From Chitinophagales bacterium (GTDB lineage: Bacteria; Bacteroidota; Bacteroidia; Chitinophagales; Chitinophagaceae): a DNA stretch of 64,000 nucleotides. Positions 17,608 to 25,434 of this stretch are shown in pieces. The notes under the pieces are model-generated. The model was not told the origin of the DNA. It saw only the letters and a program-made list of their open reading frames with translations, and searched no databases. Location of the stretch: assembly GCA_017303335.1 (NCBI GenBank), contig JAFLBK010000001.1:1741001-1805000 (forward strand), given 5' to 3'. The first letter of the stretch is position 1. Every line of letters begins with the position of its first letter. Both the position numbers and the translations under genes were made by a program.

Positions 17608-20600
17608 ATGAAAAAACTTTTTACTCTCCTGATGGTGCTGCTGGCCTCGCTGACTGGTTTTTCGCAGTCAACAACCATCGTCATAAGCCAGGCTTATGGT
17701 GGCGGCGGCGGTAGTACAGGCACCTACCTGTTCGATTATGTGGAATTGCATAATGTGAGCGGAACAACGCAATCGTTAACCGGTTTTTCTTTACAATATG
17801 GATCGGCCACAGGCCAGTTTGCGTCTACGGCAACCAATCTCTATGCGTTTCCTGCCGGTGCATCCATACCGGCCGGCGGATACCTGCTGATTCAATTAGG
17901 ACCCACAGGTACTGGTGGCGCAGCCCTTCCCGTAACGCCCGATTTTATTACGGGCAACCTCGCCATGAGCGGTACCAGCGGTAAGGTTGTTTTGGCGAAC
18001 CAGGCTACGGCACTGGGCTGCGGCGCTACAGCAACACCCTGTACCCTGCCTAACCCGGCCATCGTTGACCTGGTTGCCTGGGGAACAGCCAATAACGCGG
18101 AAGGAGGTGTTTCTGTGAACAACGGTGTAGCCATCACTTCCACACAGGGCTGCGTACGTAAAACGCTTGGTTGTACAGATACCGATAACAACAACAGTGA
18201 TTTCGATGTGATAACAGCTCCTGTTCCCCGGAACGGTGCCAGTGCGGTGAATCCATGCGGACCTCCTGTACCAACTTTATCAGCGAGCACCTTAACATCG
18301 TTCGGCAATGTGTGTATCAACACGACAGCCGGGCCCAATTCATTCACGATTACCGGTACCACACTTACCAGCGCAAATGTGACCGTAGCGGCATTGACAG
18401 GCTTCAGTTACGCAACCGCTGCCGGCGGACCGTATACTGCATCGCTGAGCCTGCCGCAGCCCGGTGGATCTTTTTCGCAGCAGGTATTCGTTCAGTTCAA
18501 CCCAACCCTGGTTCAGTCGTATAACGGCAATATCGTTGTGGGTGGAGGCGGAGCGCCTTCTATCAATGTGGCGGCCGTTGGTTCCGGTATCAATCCGGCA
18601 CCGATTGTAACAACCGGCGGTTCCAGCGGTGTTACATCCAATTCGGCCACACTGGCCGGTACCGCTACCAGCGCCTGCGCCGCCATAACCGCATATGGTA
18701 TCGAATACAGTACCACCAATGGATTCCCCAATGGAAGCGGGACACAGGTGCCCTCCACCAATATCTCCGGTGGCAACTTCAGCAGCAATGTAACAGGGCT
18801 TGCAGCAAGCACTGTTTACTACTATAAGGCCTATGCTACCAACTCGGTAGGCACAACCTATGGAACGCAGCAGACATTTACAACGGCTGCGCCTTCTTCG
18901 GTTCTCTCGGCCTCTGCACTTACCGCTTTTGGCAATGTGTGTATCAATACGACCGCGGGTCCGAACAGTTTTACGATCACCGGAACAGGCTTGACGAACG
19001 CGAACGTAACCGTAGCCGCGTTAACCGGGTATAGTTATGCCACGGCTGCCGGCGGACCTTATACGGCTTCGTTGAGCCTGGCTCAACCCGGCGGCGCTTA
19101 TTCGCAGCAGATCTTTGTGCAGTTCAATCCTACCCTGGTTCAATCGTATAATGGAAATATCGTGGTAGGCGGCGGCGGTGCGGCATCCATCAACGTGGCA
19201 GCATCCGGAAGCGGTGTTAACTCAGCGCCGGCCCTGACCACCGGAATCGCCAGCGCCATTACCACCAACTCGGCAACCTGCGCCGGTACGATCACATCGG
19301 TGGGTTGTACAGCCGTAACAGCTTATGGTATCGAATACAGCACAACGGCCGGTTTCCCGAACGGAAGCGGAACGGCTGTGGCATCGACGAACCTTGCTGG
19401 CGGAAACTTCTCTTCCAACCTGGCGGGCCTGGCTCCCAATACCACCTATTATTATCATGCTTACGCCAGCAATGCCGGTGGTACAGGTTATGGAACGGAG
19501 CAGAACTTTACCACGCAAGCCTTGACACCAACGATCAATACAACGGCATTGACAGCCTTTGGCAATGTTTGTATCAATACCACCGCCGGACCGAACACGT
19601 TTACGATCAACGGATCGGCGCTTAACAATACCAACGTAACCGTTGGACCACTGGCTGGTTATAGCTTCGCTACAGTCGCCGGCGGACCTTATACCGCATC
19701 CCTGAGCCTGGTACAACCCGGTGGTACGTATACACAAACCGTGTACGTGAACTTTACACCTACGGCCGTTCAGTCGTACAATGGAAATATTCCTGTAGGC
19801 GGCGGCGGTGCGGCAGCCGTTAGCGTAGCTGCCAGCGGAGCCGGTGTAAACTCAACGGCTACAGTTACCAGCGGCGTGGCCAGTGCTATTACGTCGATTT
19901 CCGCTACGGTGGCCGGGAGCATTCTGGCTTCGGGTTGTTCGGCCGTAACAGCCTATGGCATCGAGTTCAGTACCACCAATGGATTCCCCAATGGTTCGGG
20001 TACCGCGGTGGCTTCCACCAACCTGGCCGGCGGTAACTTTACATCCGCACTTACAGGCCTTACCCCGAGCACGGTATATTATTATCACGCGTATGCAACG
20101 AATGGCGGCGGAACCAGTTACGGAGCCCAGGGAACTTTTACCACGGCAACGCCGGGCTTATCGGCCAGCGCATTGACGGCGTTTGGTAACGTATGTCTGA
20201 ATACCGTAGCCGGACCGAATTCATTTACCATTACCGGTACCAATTTAACCACCGCTAACGTGAGCGTTGGACCACTGGCCGGTTATACATTCTCTACCAC
20301 ATCGGGTGGTACCTATACCGCTTCGCTGAGTCTGACACAACCCAGCGGTGCTTATTCGCAACAGGTATTCGTACGCTTTACACCAACGGCTGTTCAGTCG
20401 TACAACGGAAATATCCCGGTAAGCGGTGGTGGAGCGGCAGCCATAAATGTGGCTGCCAGCGGCGCCGGTATCAACACCGCACCTTCGGTAACAAGCGGGG
20501 CAGCCAGCGCCATCACGCAAACGAGCGCTACCGTTGCGGGTACGATTCCCGCGGCTGGTTGTACCGCGGTAACGGCCTATGGTATCGAATACAGCACCAC

Positions 20601-21666
20601 GAACGGCTTCCCGAACGGCAGCGGTACGCAGGCAGCGTCAACGAACCTGAGCGGTGTGAACTTCTCATCCGCATTAACCGGACTTACGCCAAGCACGACA
20701 TACTATTATAAAGCGTACGCTACCAATGCGGGCGGAACAAGTTATGGTGTACAACTCTCGTTCACGACGGCAACGCCGGTGCTGACAGCCACACCGCTAA
20801 CAGCCTTCGGCGCCAACTGCATCAATACCACAACAGGACCCAATACCTTCACCATTACCAGCAACGCGGTACTGGTTCCGAATATCACGGTTGGTCCGCT
20901 CAACGGGTACGCCTTCGCAACCGCAGCGGCCGGACCTTATTCAGCTTCGCTGAGCCTGGTACATGCTGCCGGTCCTTACAATCAAACCATCTATGTACAG
21001 TTCACGCCAACGGCTGTTCAGTCGTACAATGGCAATATCCCGGTAGGCGGCGGCGGCGCAGCTACCATCAACGTAGCGGCCAGCGGCAGTGGTATCAATA
21101 CCACGGCAACGGTCGTTACCGGCAATGCCAATGTGCTTTCGGCCAATGATGTAACCCTGGATGGAAACGTTAGCAATATCGGGTGCAGTCCGGTTACCGC
21201 TTATGGTTTCGAATACAGCAGCATCAGCGGGCTGGCCAACGGCCAGGGAACCAAGGTACCTGCTTCGAACCTGGCTGCCGGCAATTTCTCAACCGGTATC
21301 ACAGGCCTGGTACAGGGCGCCACGTATTATTACAGGGCCTATGCTACGAACAACGGCGGTACCAGCTATGGTGCAGAGAAATCATTCACCATGAAGAGCA
21401 TCGCCGATGGTTTTGTATTGTATGGCGTTCCGGTTAAACGCGGCGGCATCCTGCACTATACATACAAGGGACTGAAGCCGGGTCATTACAGCGTACAGGT
21501 CATCAACAGCATCGGCCAGCTGGTGCTGCAGCACGAGATCAACACGCCGGTGAACTTCATCGATGATCAGTTCACGATCCCCGGTAACCTGTCAACAGGG
21601 GCCTACAGCATACAGATCGTTAGTCCGGATTTCAAGGCCGTGAAGAAACGGTTCATGGTCTGGTAA
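17608..21666 (+). CDS. Giant secreted lamin-tail protein with five tandem repeats and a T9SS sorting domain
   Basis: A 1352-residue exported protein: signal peptide to about residue 20, a lamin-tail-like domain from about 21 to 215 (VISQAYGGGG, FDYVELHN, GGYLLIQLG), five near-identical 208-210-residue units from residue 224 to 1264, and a C-terminal sorting domain (residues about 1270-1352; YSVQVINSIGQLVLQ, then GAYSIQIVS). Each unit combines a beta-sandwich with AFGNVCINTTAGPNSFTI and an Fn3-like domain with TAYGIEYSTTNGFPNGSGT and YYYKAYATN. Probably exported by T9SS and displayed at the surface. Lamin-tail domains are often fused to extracellular nucleases, which fits the divergent EEP gene. 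Confidence 0.88.
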   Translation: MKKLFTLLMVLLASLTGFSQSTTIVISQAYGGGGGSTGTYLFDYVELHNVSGTTQSLTGFSLQYGSATGQFASTATNLYAFPAGASIPAGGYLLIQLGPTGTGGAALPVTPDFITGNLAMSGTSGKVVLANQATALGCGATATPCTLPNPAIVDLVAWGTANNAEGGVSVNNGVAITSTQGCVRKTLGCTDTDNNNSDFDVITAPVPRNGASAVNPCGPPVPTLSASTLTSFGNVCINTTAGPNSFTITGTTLTSANVTVAALTGFSYATAAGGPYTASLSLPQPGGSFSQQVFVQFNPTLVQSYNGNIVVGGGGAPSINVAAVGSGINPAPIVTTGGSSGVTSNSATLAGTATSACAAITAYGIEYSTTNGFPNGSGTQVPSTNISGGNFSSNVTGLAASTVYYYKAYATNSVGTTYGTQQTFTTAAPSSVLSASALTAFGNVCINTTAGPNSFTITGTGLTNANVTVAALTGYSYATAAGGPYTASLSLAQPGGAYSQQIFVQFNPTLVQSYNGNIVVGGGGAASINVAASGSGVNSAPALTTGIASAITTNSATCAGTITSVGCTAVTAYGIEYSTTAGFPNGSGTAVASTNLAGGNFSSNLAGLAPNTTYYYHAYASNAGGTGYGTEQNFTTQALTPTINTTALTAFGNVCINTTAGPNTFTINGSALNNTNVTVGPLAGYSFATVAGGPYTASLSLVQPGGTYTQTVYVNFTPTAVQSYNGNIPVGGGGAAAVSVAASGAGVNSTATVTSGVASAITSISATVAGSILASGCSAVTAYGIEFSTTNGFPNGSGTAVASTNLAGGNFTSALTGLTPSTVYYYHAYATNGGGTSYGAQGTFTTATPGLSASALTAFGNVCLNTVAGPNSFTITGTNLTTANVSVGPLAGYTFSTTSGGTYTASLSLTQPSGAYSQQVFVRFTPTAVQSYNGNIPVSGGGAAAINVAASGAGINTAPSVTSGAASAITQTSATVAGTIPAAGCTAVTAYGIEYSTTNGFPNGSGTQAASTNLSGVNFSSALTGLTPSTTYYYKAYATNAGGTSYGVQLSFTTATPVLTATPLTAFGANCINTTTGPNTFTITSNAVLVPNITVGPLNGYAFATAAAGPYSASLSLVHAAGPYNQTIYVQFTPTAVQSYNGNIPVGGGGAATINVAASGSGINTTATVVTGNANVLSANDVTLDGNVSNIGCSPVTAYGFEYSSISGLANGQGTKVPASNLAAGNFSTGITGLVQGATYYYRAYATNNGGTSYGAEKSFTMKSIADGFVLYGVPVKRGGILHYTYKGLKPGHYSVQVINSIGQLVLQHEINTPVNFIDDQFTIPGNLSTGAYSIQIVSPDFKAVKKRFMVW
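18277..21399 (+). repeat. Five tandem 624-630 bp coding repeats
   Basis: Units begin at 18277, 18904, 19534, 20158 and 20782, periods 627, 630, 624 and 624. The internal phrase GTTCAGTCGTATAACGG-like recurs once per unit. Units 3-5 share more substitutions with one another (GPLAGY, FTPTAVQSYNGNIPV) than with units 1-2 (AALTGY, FNPTLVQSYNGNIVV), suggesting stepwise duplication. Confidence 0.92.
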
Positions 21667-21687
21667 GAGATTAAGATCAATATTTTT

Positions 21688-21718
21688 AAAGAGCAGTCCG
21701 GGAGGGCTGCTCTTTTTT
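21688..21718 (+). terminator. Terminator after the lamin-tail protein gene
   Basis: AAAGAGCAG (21688-21696) pairs with CTGCTCTTT (21707-21715), followed by a T run. Confidence 0.85.
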
Positions 21719-21734
21719 ATGGGAGATGGATTCG

Positions 21735-22106
21735 GGATGCAAGATGCAGGATGCCGGATAGGGGTACCTGATGCATTCCTTCTTCCCCTCAACGACTCCT
21801 GTAAGGGACGTTGAGGAATGCGGTAAATTATGATAATACGCAAGGTCCCCGATGGGAGGTGTTGTGGGGAATTAGAAAATGAATGTTGTTGGTCAGGCGA
21901 CCAACAACGGCGGAGGTCCCCGGTGGGAGACGTTGCGGGAATTAGAAAATGAAAGTTGTTGGTCAGGCGACCAACAACGGCGGAGGTCCCCGGTGGGAGA
22001 CGTTGCGGGAATTAGAAATGAATGTTGTTGGTCAGGCGACCAACAACGGCGTCGACCAACAACGGCGGCGGAAGGCGGTTGATCCTGCACCTGGTATCCT
22101 GTATCC
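21735..22106. repeat. 372 bp non-coding repeat island with inverted heptad arms
   Basis: The island fills most of the 516-base gap between the lamin-tail gene and htpG. Its left end (21735-21759) is a run of GATGCNN heptads; its right end (22082-22106) is the imperfect inverse (18 of 25 positions by eye). Inside are a CCTCAACG/CGTTGAGG hairpin (21787-21816) and three 70-71-base direct repeats (from 21844). There is no transposase or plausible coding frame. It looks like a compound dispersed element. Confidence 0.7.
21844..22047. repeat. Three 70-71 bp direct repeats, each with a perfect hairpin
   Basis: Units start at 21844, 21915 and 21985 with GGTCCCCGRTGGGAG. Each ends in GTTGTTGGTC, loop AGGC, GACCAACAAC (hairpins 21885-21908, 21955-21978, 22024-22047). 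A fourth partial GACCAACAACGGCG follows at once (22052 onward). The hairpin arms are conserved while linkers differ by single-base indels, which argues for structure and against coding. Confidence 0.85.
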
Positions 22107-22155
22107 GGGCCTTACGTGTCATCCTGACAGCAAAGGCCCGTTGGTATTAAGTTTG

Positions 22156-22164
22156 TAAATTTGC
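22156..22164 (+). promoter_or_regulatory. -7 promoter box for htpG
   Basis: TAAATTTGC matches TAnnTTTG, 18 bases before the ATG. No heat-shock CIRCE element was seen. Confidence 0.65.
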
Positions 22165-22182
22165 CACCCAAAATAAAACACT

Positions 22183-24000
22183 ATGCAAAAAGGCAGTATA
22201 CGGGTACAAACCGAGAACATCTTTCCCATCATCAAGAAATTCCTGTACAGTGAACATGACATTTTTTTGCGTGAGCTGGTGAGCAACGCGGTAGATGCCA
22301 ACCAGAAACTGAAAACGCTTTCTTCGATCGGGGAAGCCAAAGGAGAACTGGGCGACCTGAAGATCGAAATCCGGATCGACAAGGAAAAGAAAACACTTAC
22401 GATCAGCGATACCGGGCTTGGGATGACGGCTGAAGAGATCGACAAATACCTGAACCAGGTGGCGTTCAGCGGGGCGGAGGAATTCCTGGAAAAATACAAG
22501 GGACAGAATGAAGCAAACATCATCGGGCACTTCGGATTGGGTTTTTACAGCTCATTCATGGTGAGCGATAAGGTGGAGGTGTTCAGCAGGAGTTATAAAG
22601 AAGGCAGTGCGGCGGTACGCTGGGAATGCGATGGCAGTCCGGAGTTCGTCCTCGAGGAAGTGGAAAAAGAAACAAGGGGCACCGATATCGTGTTACACCT
22701 TAACGCGGAAAGCCAGGAATTCCTGGAAGCGTACCGGGTCCAGAGCGTGCTGGAGAAATTCTGCCGCTTCCTGCCTGTTCCGATCTTCTTTGAAGAGAAA
22801 CAGATCAACAACCCCACACCGGCCTGGACAAAGAAACCATCCGAACTGACAGCGGAGGATTACCAGAACTTCTACAAAGAGTTATACCCATTCGGCGAAC
22901 CCCCGCTTTTCTGGATCCACCTGAACGTGGATTATCCGTTCAATCTCACAGGCATCCTGTATTTCCCCAAGATCAAGCAGAGTTATGAAGTACAGAAAGA
23001 CAAGATCCAGTTGTATTGCAACCAGGTATTTGTGACCGATGAAGTGAAGGACATTGTTCCCGAATTTCTGATGCTGATGCACGGCGTGATCGACAGTCCG
23101 GATATTCCGCTGAACGTAAGCCGCAGTTATTTGCAGGGTGATCCGAATGTGAAAAAGATCAATGCGCACATTACCAAGAAGGTGGCCGACAAACTGGAAG
23201 AGATATTTAAAAATGACCGCAGGCAGTTTGAAGAGAAATGGGAGAGCCTCGGGTTATTTGTGAAGTACGGCATGATGACCGATGATAAATTCCTGGAAAA
23301 GGCGAATAAATTTCACATCATGCACGACGCGAAGGAAGAGAAATTCTATACACTCGAAGAGTATCGTTCGGCGGCTGAAACCCTGCAGAAGAATAAGGAT
23401 GGCAAACTGGTGATCCTGTATGCCACCGACCCGGTGCAGCAGGACGCGTATATCCAGCAGGCGCTGGCCAAGGGTTATGTGGTGGTGAAACTGGATACGA
23501 TCATCGACAACGGATTCATCAACCAGATGGAAATGAAATGGGAGAATGTACAATTCACCCGGGTCGACAGCGATATCATTGATAACATCATCGACAAGCA
23601 GGAGGGAGGCGACAGTGTTTTGAGCAAGGAAGATGAAACAAAACTGAAAGACCTGTTCACGTTACAGGTACCCGATCTGCATGTATCCGTGGAAGTGAAG
23701 GGACTGAGCGCCGAAGCGCCGCCCGTGGTGGCCACCCGCCCCGAGTTCATGCGCCGGATGAAGGAGATGGCGGCGATGCAGGGAGGTATGGGCGCTTTCT
23801 ATGCGAACATGCCCGACGAAGTAACGCTTACCGTAAACGGGAACCACGCGATTTATAAAAATGTATTGGCCGAAGCCGAGAAAGACAAGCAGGAAAAACT
23901 CGTTCACAACCTGGCCGACCTGGCCTTGTTGTCGCAGGGATTACTGAAAGGAAACAGTCTTACCAGTTTTATCAACCGTACGGTGGAACTGATGAATTAA
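22183..24000 (+). CDS. htpG: Molecular chaperone HtpG (bacterial Hsp90)
   Basis: ATP-dependent cytoplasmic chaperone. 605 residues. The GHKL ATP site is intact: ELVSNAVDANQKL (Asn/Asp), ISDTGLGMTAEEI and GHFGLGFYSSFMV. The middle domain holds the conserved arginine region PLNVSRSYLQGDPNVKKI, and the C-terminal dimerisation domain is shorter than in E. coli. Single gene with its own promoter and terminator, directly after the repeat island. Confidence 0.97.
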   Translation: MQKGSIRVQTENIFPIIKKFLYSEHDIFLRELVSNAVDANQKLKTLSSIGEAKGELGDLKIEIRIDKEKKTLTISDTGLGMTAEEIDKYLNQVAFSGAEEFLEKYKGQNEANIIGHFGLGFYSSFMVSDKVEVFSRSYKEGSAAVRWECDGSPEFVLEEVEKETRGTDIVLHLNAESQEFLEAYRVQSVLEKFCRFLPVPIFFEEKQINNPTPAWTKKPSELTAEDYQNFYKELYPFGEPPLFWIHLNVDYPFNLTGILYFPKIKQSYEVQKDKIQLYCNQVFVTDEVKDIVPEFLMLMHGVIDSPDIPLNVSRSYLQGDPNVKKINAHITKKVADKLEEIFKNDRRQFEEKWESLGLFVKYGMMTDDKFLEKANKFHIMHDAKEEKFYTLEEYRSAAETLQKNKDGKLVILYATDPVQQDAYIQQALAKGYVVVKLDTIIDNGFINQMEMKWENVQFTRVDSDIIDNIIDKQEGGDSVLSKEDETKLKDLFTLQVPDLHVSVEVKGLSAEAPPVVATRPEFMRRMKEMAAMQGGMGAFYANMPDEVTLTVNGNHAIYKNVLAEAEKDKQEKLVHNLADLALLSQGLLKGNSLTSFINRTVELMN

Positions 24001-24025
24001 CCGGTACCGGAATTGAATAAAAAAT

Positions 24026-24055
24026 GGGGATCGCGGATGCGGTCCCCGTTGTTTT
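24026..24055 (+). terminator. Terminator after htpG
   Basis: GGGGATCGC (24026-24034) pairs with GCGGTCCCC (24039-24047, one wobble), loop GGAT, followed by GTTGTTTTT. Confidence 0.7.
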
Positions 24056-24069
24056 TGACAGGTAAAGGA

Positions 24070-24615
24070 TTATGGTACAGCCGTGAAACTGCTGGGTGAT
24101 CCGGCAGGATCGAAACGAATTTGCATCCACGTGGTGCCCCCGGTTGTGGTGAAGGAATAAAAATATTTCTGTGTCAGGTTGTTGTCGAGCTCCGCGGGCG
24201 TAGCGTCCCTGTCAACAGTCATTGTTCCGTTCTGCCATCCCCGGTAATGACCCTGGCAGGCATGAAATACGAAACTTCCTTCCTGTTCGTCGAACGTCAC
24301 CGTACCGATCGCTTTGGTGGCGGTGCTGAGGTTCAACCCGGCATTGGCCATGTAATAGAATTCGGCGTGCTTTCCGTCGGCGCTGAAGCTGAAATATTTT
24401 CCGCTCTGCCAGGCGTTGCCCAGCATTTGTCCGTTGTAGGCATTCACGATCTGGGTGCTGGAATTGAACCCGCTTGCCCAGTTGCCAACCATGGAGGCAG
24501 GAACGGAGGTTGAAGGAAGGTTACAGCTGACGGATGCCGAATCGTTGTTGTCTTTTTCGCAACTGGTGCCTGCTGTAAGGGTAAGGATCGCAAGCGCCAT
24601 CAATACTTTTTTCAT
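24070..24615 (-). CDS. Small lipoprotein of unknown function
   Basis: 181 residues with a lipoprotein signal peptide (lipobox TSC, Cys near residue 19, followed by EKDNND), so it is membrane-anchored, probably at the outer membrane. The mature domain has beta-strand character with aromatic strands (YFSFSADGKHAEFYYM, KYFYSFTTTGGTTWMQIRF), resembling lipocalin-like lipoproteins of Bacteroidota. No family assigned with certainty. It faces htpG tail to tail and stands alone. Confidence 0.75.
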   Translation of the reverse strand: MKKVLMALAILTLTAGTSCEKDNNDSASVSCNLPSTSVPASMVGNWASGFNSSTQIVNAYNGQMLGNAWQSGKYFSFSADGKHAEFYYMANAGLNLSTATKAIGTVTFDEQEGSFVFHACQGHYRGWQNGTMTVDRDATPAELDNNLTQKYFYSFTTTGGTTWMQIRFDPAGSPSSFTAVP

Positions 24616-24667
24616 TGTTTTGTTTTTTATGGTTATAAAATCCGGCGGCTAAATTAGGGTCGGGCCG

Positions 24668-24753
24668 AAGCCCCGCCCAGGGCAACAGGCATGAACTGCT
24701 TAATCGCGATGATGAATTGAAGGGGAGCGCTTGACCCGGTTGTGGCGGGGCTT
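24668..24753 (-). repeat. Inverted repeat between methyltransferase and lipoprotein genes
   Basis: AAGCCCCGCC (24668-24677) and GGCGGGGCTT (24744-24753) are perfect complements about 66 bases apart, starting right after the methyltransferase stop. The large loop and absence of a T run make termination doubtful. Confidence 0.4.
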
Positions 24754-25434
24754 TCAGGGCCAGGCAAGTATCGAGGCTTCGAGGTATTTCATTTTCTGCA
24801 CGTGCCATATTTCGGTACAGCCGGCTGCAAGAAACAGTTCTTTGTGCAATGGATTTACATATAGGATGCGCAGGAGCCTGGGGTTGGCCTGCATGCTTTT
24901 CTGTATGTTTTCAACGACTCCGCCCAGGATCACTTCGTCGAATGGGTTGAACAGGAAGATGCAATCCGCATCCGCCGGTATCTCGAAATAAAAAGCGTCG
25001 TTGTTGATGATCTTGTATCGCAGGTTTGGAAATTGATGTTGGGTGACAGCAAGATTCTGATTCGCCGCATCACAGAGTTCTTTGGAAAAGTCGATGCCCG
25101 TCAGTTTCCGGAAACCAAATGCCGCCGCCACGCAAAGCGCACGTCCTTTGCCGCAACCGATGTCGATAAAATGCGTAAACGGGATGGGTTCACGAACGCT
25201 GTTTAGCTGGCCGAATATTTCTTCCAGCAGTTTGTAACTGACAGGCATGTAGATGGTGGCGTGTTCCGTATCAATGCCAAGTTCCCCGAGCGATTCCAGT
25301 TCATCGGCGCCGGTGCTTTGGATCGCGTATTTTTTTTCACCCCTGACCTCTTCCCGGATGATCCGCCAGGCAATCGGGATATTCCAGTTCCAGGCCAGGT
25401 AGGCGAAATATTTTATGTAGGCGAACCATTTCAT
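24754..25434 (-). CDS. SAM-dependent methyltransferase, class I
   Basis: A 226-residue Rossmann methyltransferase. Motif I reads FIDIGCGKGRALCVAA, motif II TGIDFSKEL and the post-II acidic motif NNDAFYFEIP, then CIFLFNPFDEVI. An N-terminal amphipathic stretch (YIKYFAYLAWNW) may touch the membrane. The longer frame starts at 25494, but the ATG at 25434 forms an ATGA overlap with the recJ stop, which is typical for coupled genes. Substrate unknown; the operon with recJ and a prenyl synthase gives no firm clue. Confidence 0.85.
   Translation of the reverse strand: MKWFAYIKYFAYLAWNWNIPIAWRIIREEVRGEKKYAIQSTGADELESLGELGIDTEHATIYMPVSYKLLEEIFGQLNSVREPIPFTHFIDIGCGKGRALCVAAAFGFRKLTGIDFSKELCDAANQNLAVTQHQFPNLRYKIINNDAFYFEIPADADCIFLFNPFDEVILGGVVENIQKSMQANPRLLRILYVNPLHKELFLAAGCTEIWHVQKMKYLEASILAWP

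Noticed and set aside
21844..22047. A CRISPR array
   Set aside because: Only three copies, no unique spacers between them, and no cas genes in the window.
21879..22158. Short open frames with repeated VVGQATNNGGG-like peptides
   Set aside because: They come from the 70 bp DNA repeats; the frame shifts between copies and the conserved feature is the hairpin, not the peptide.
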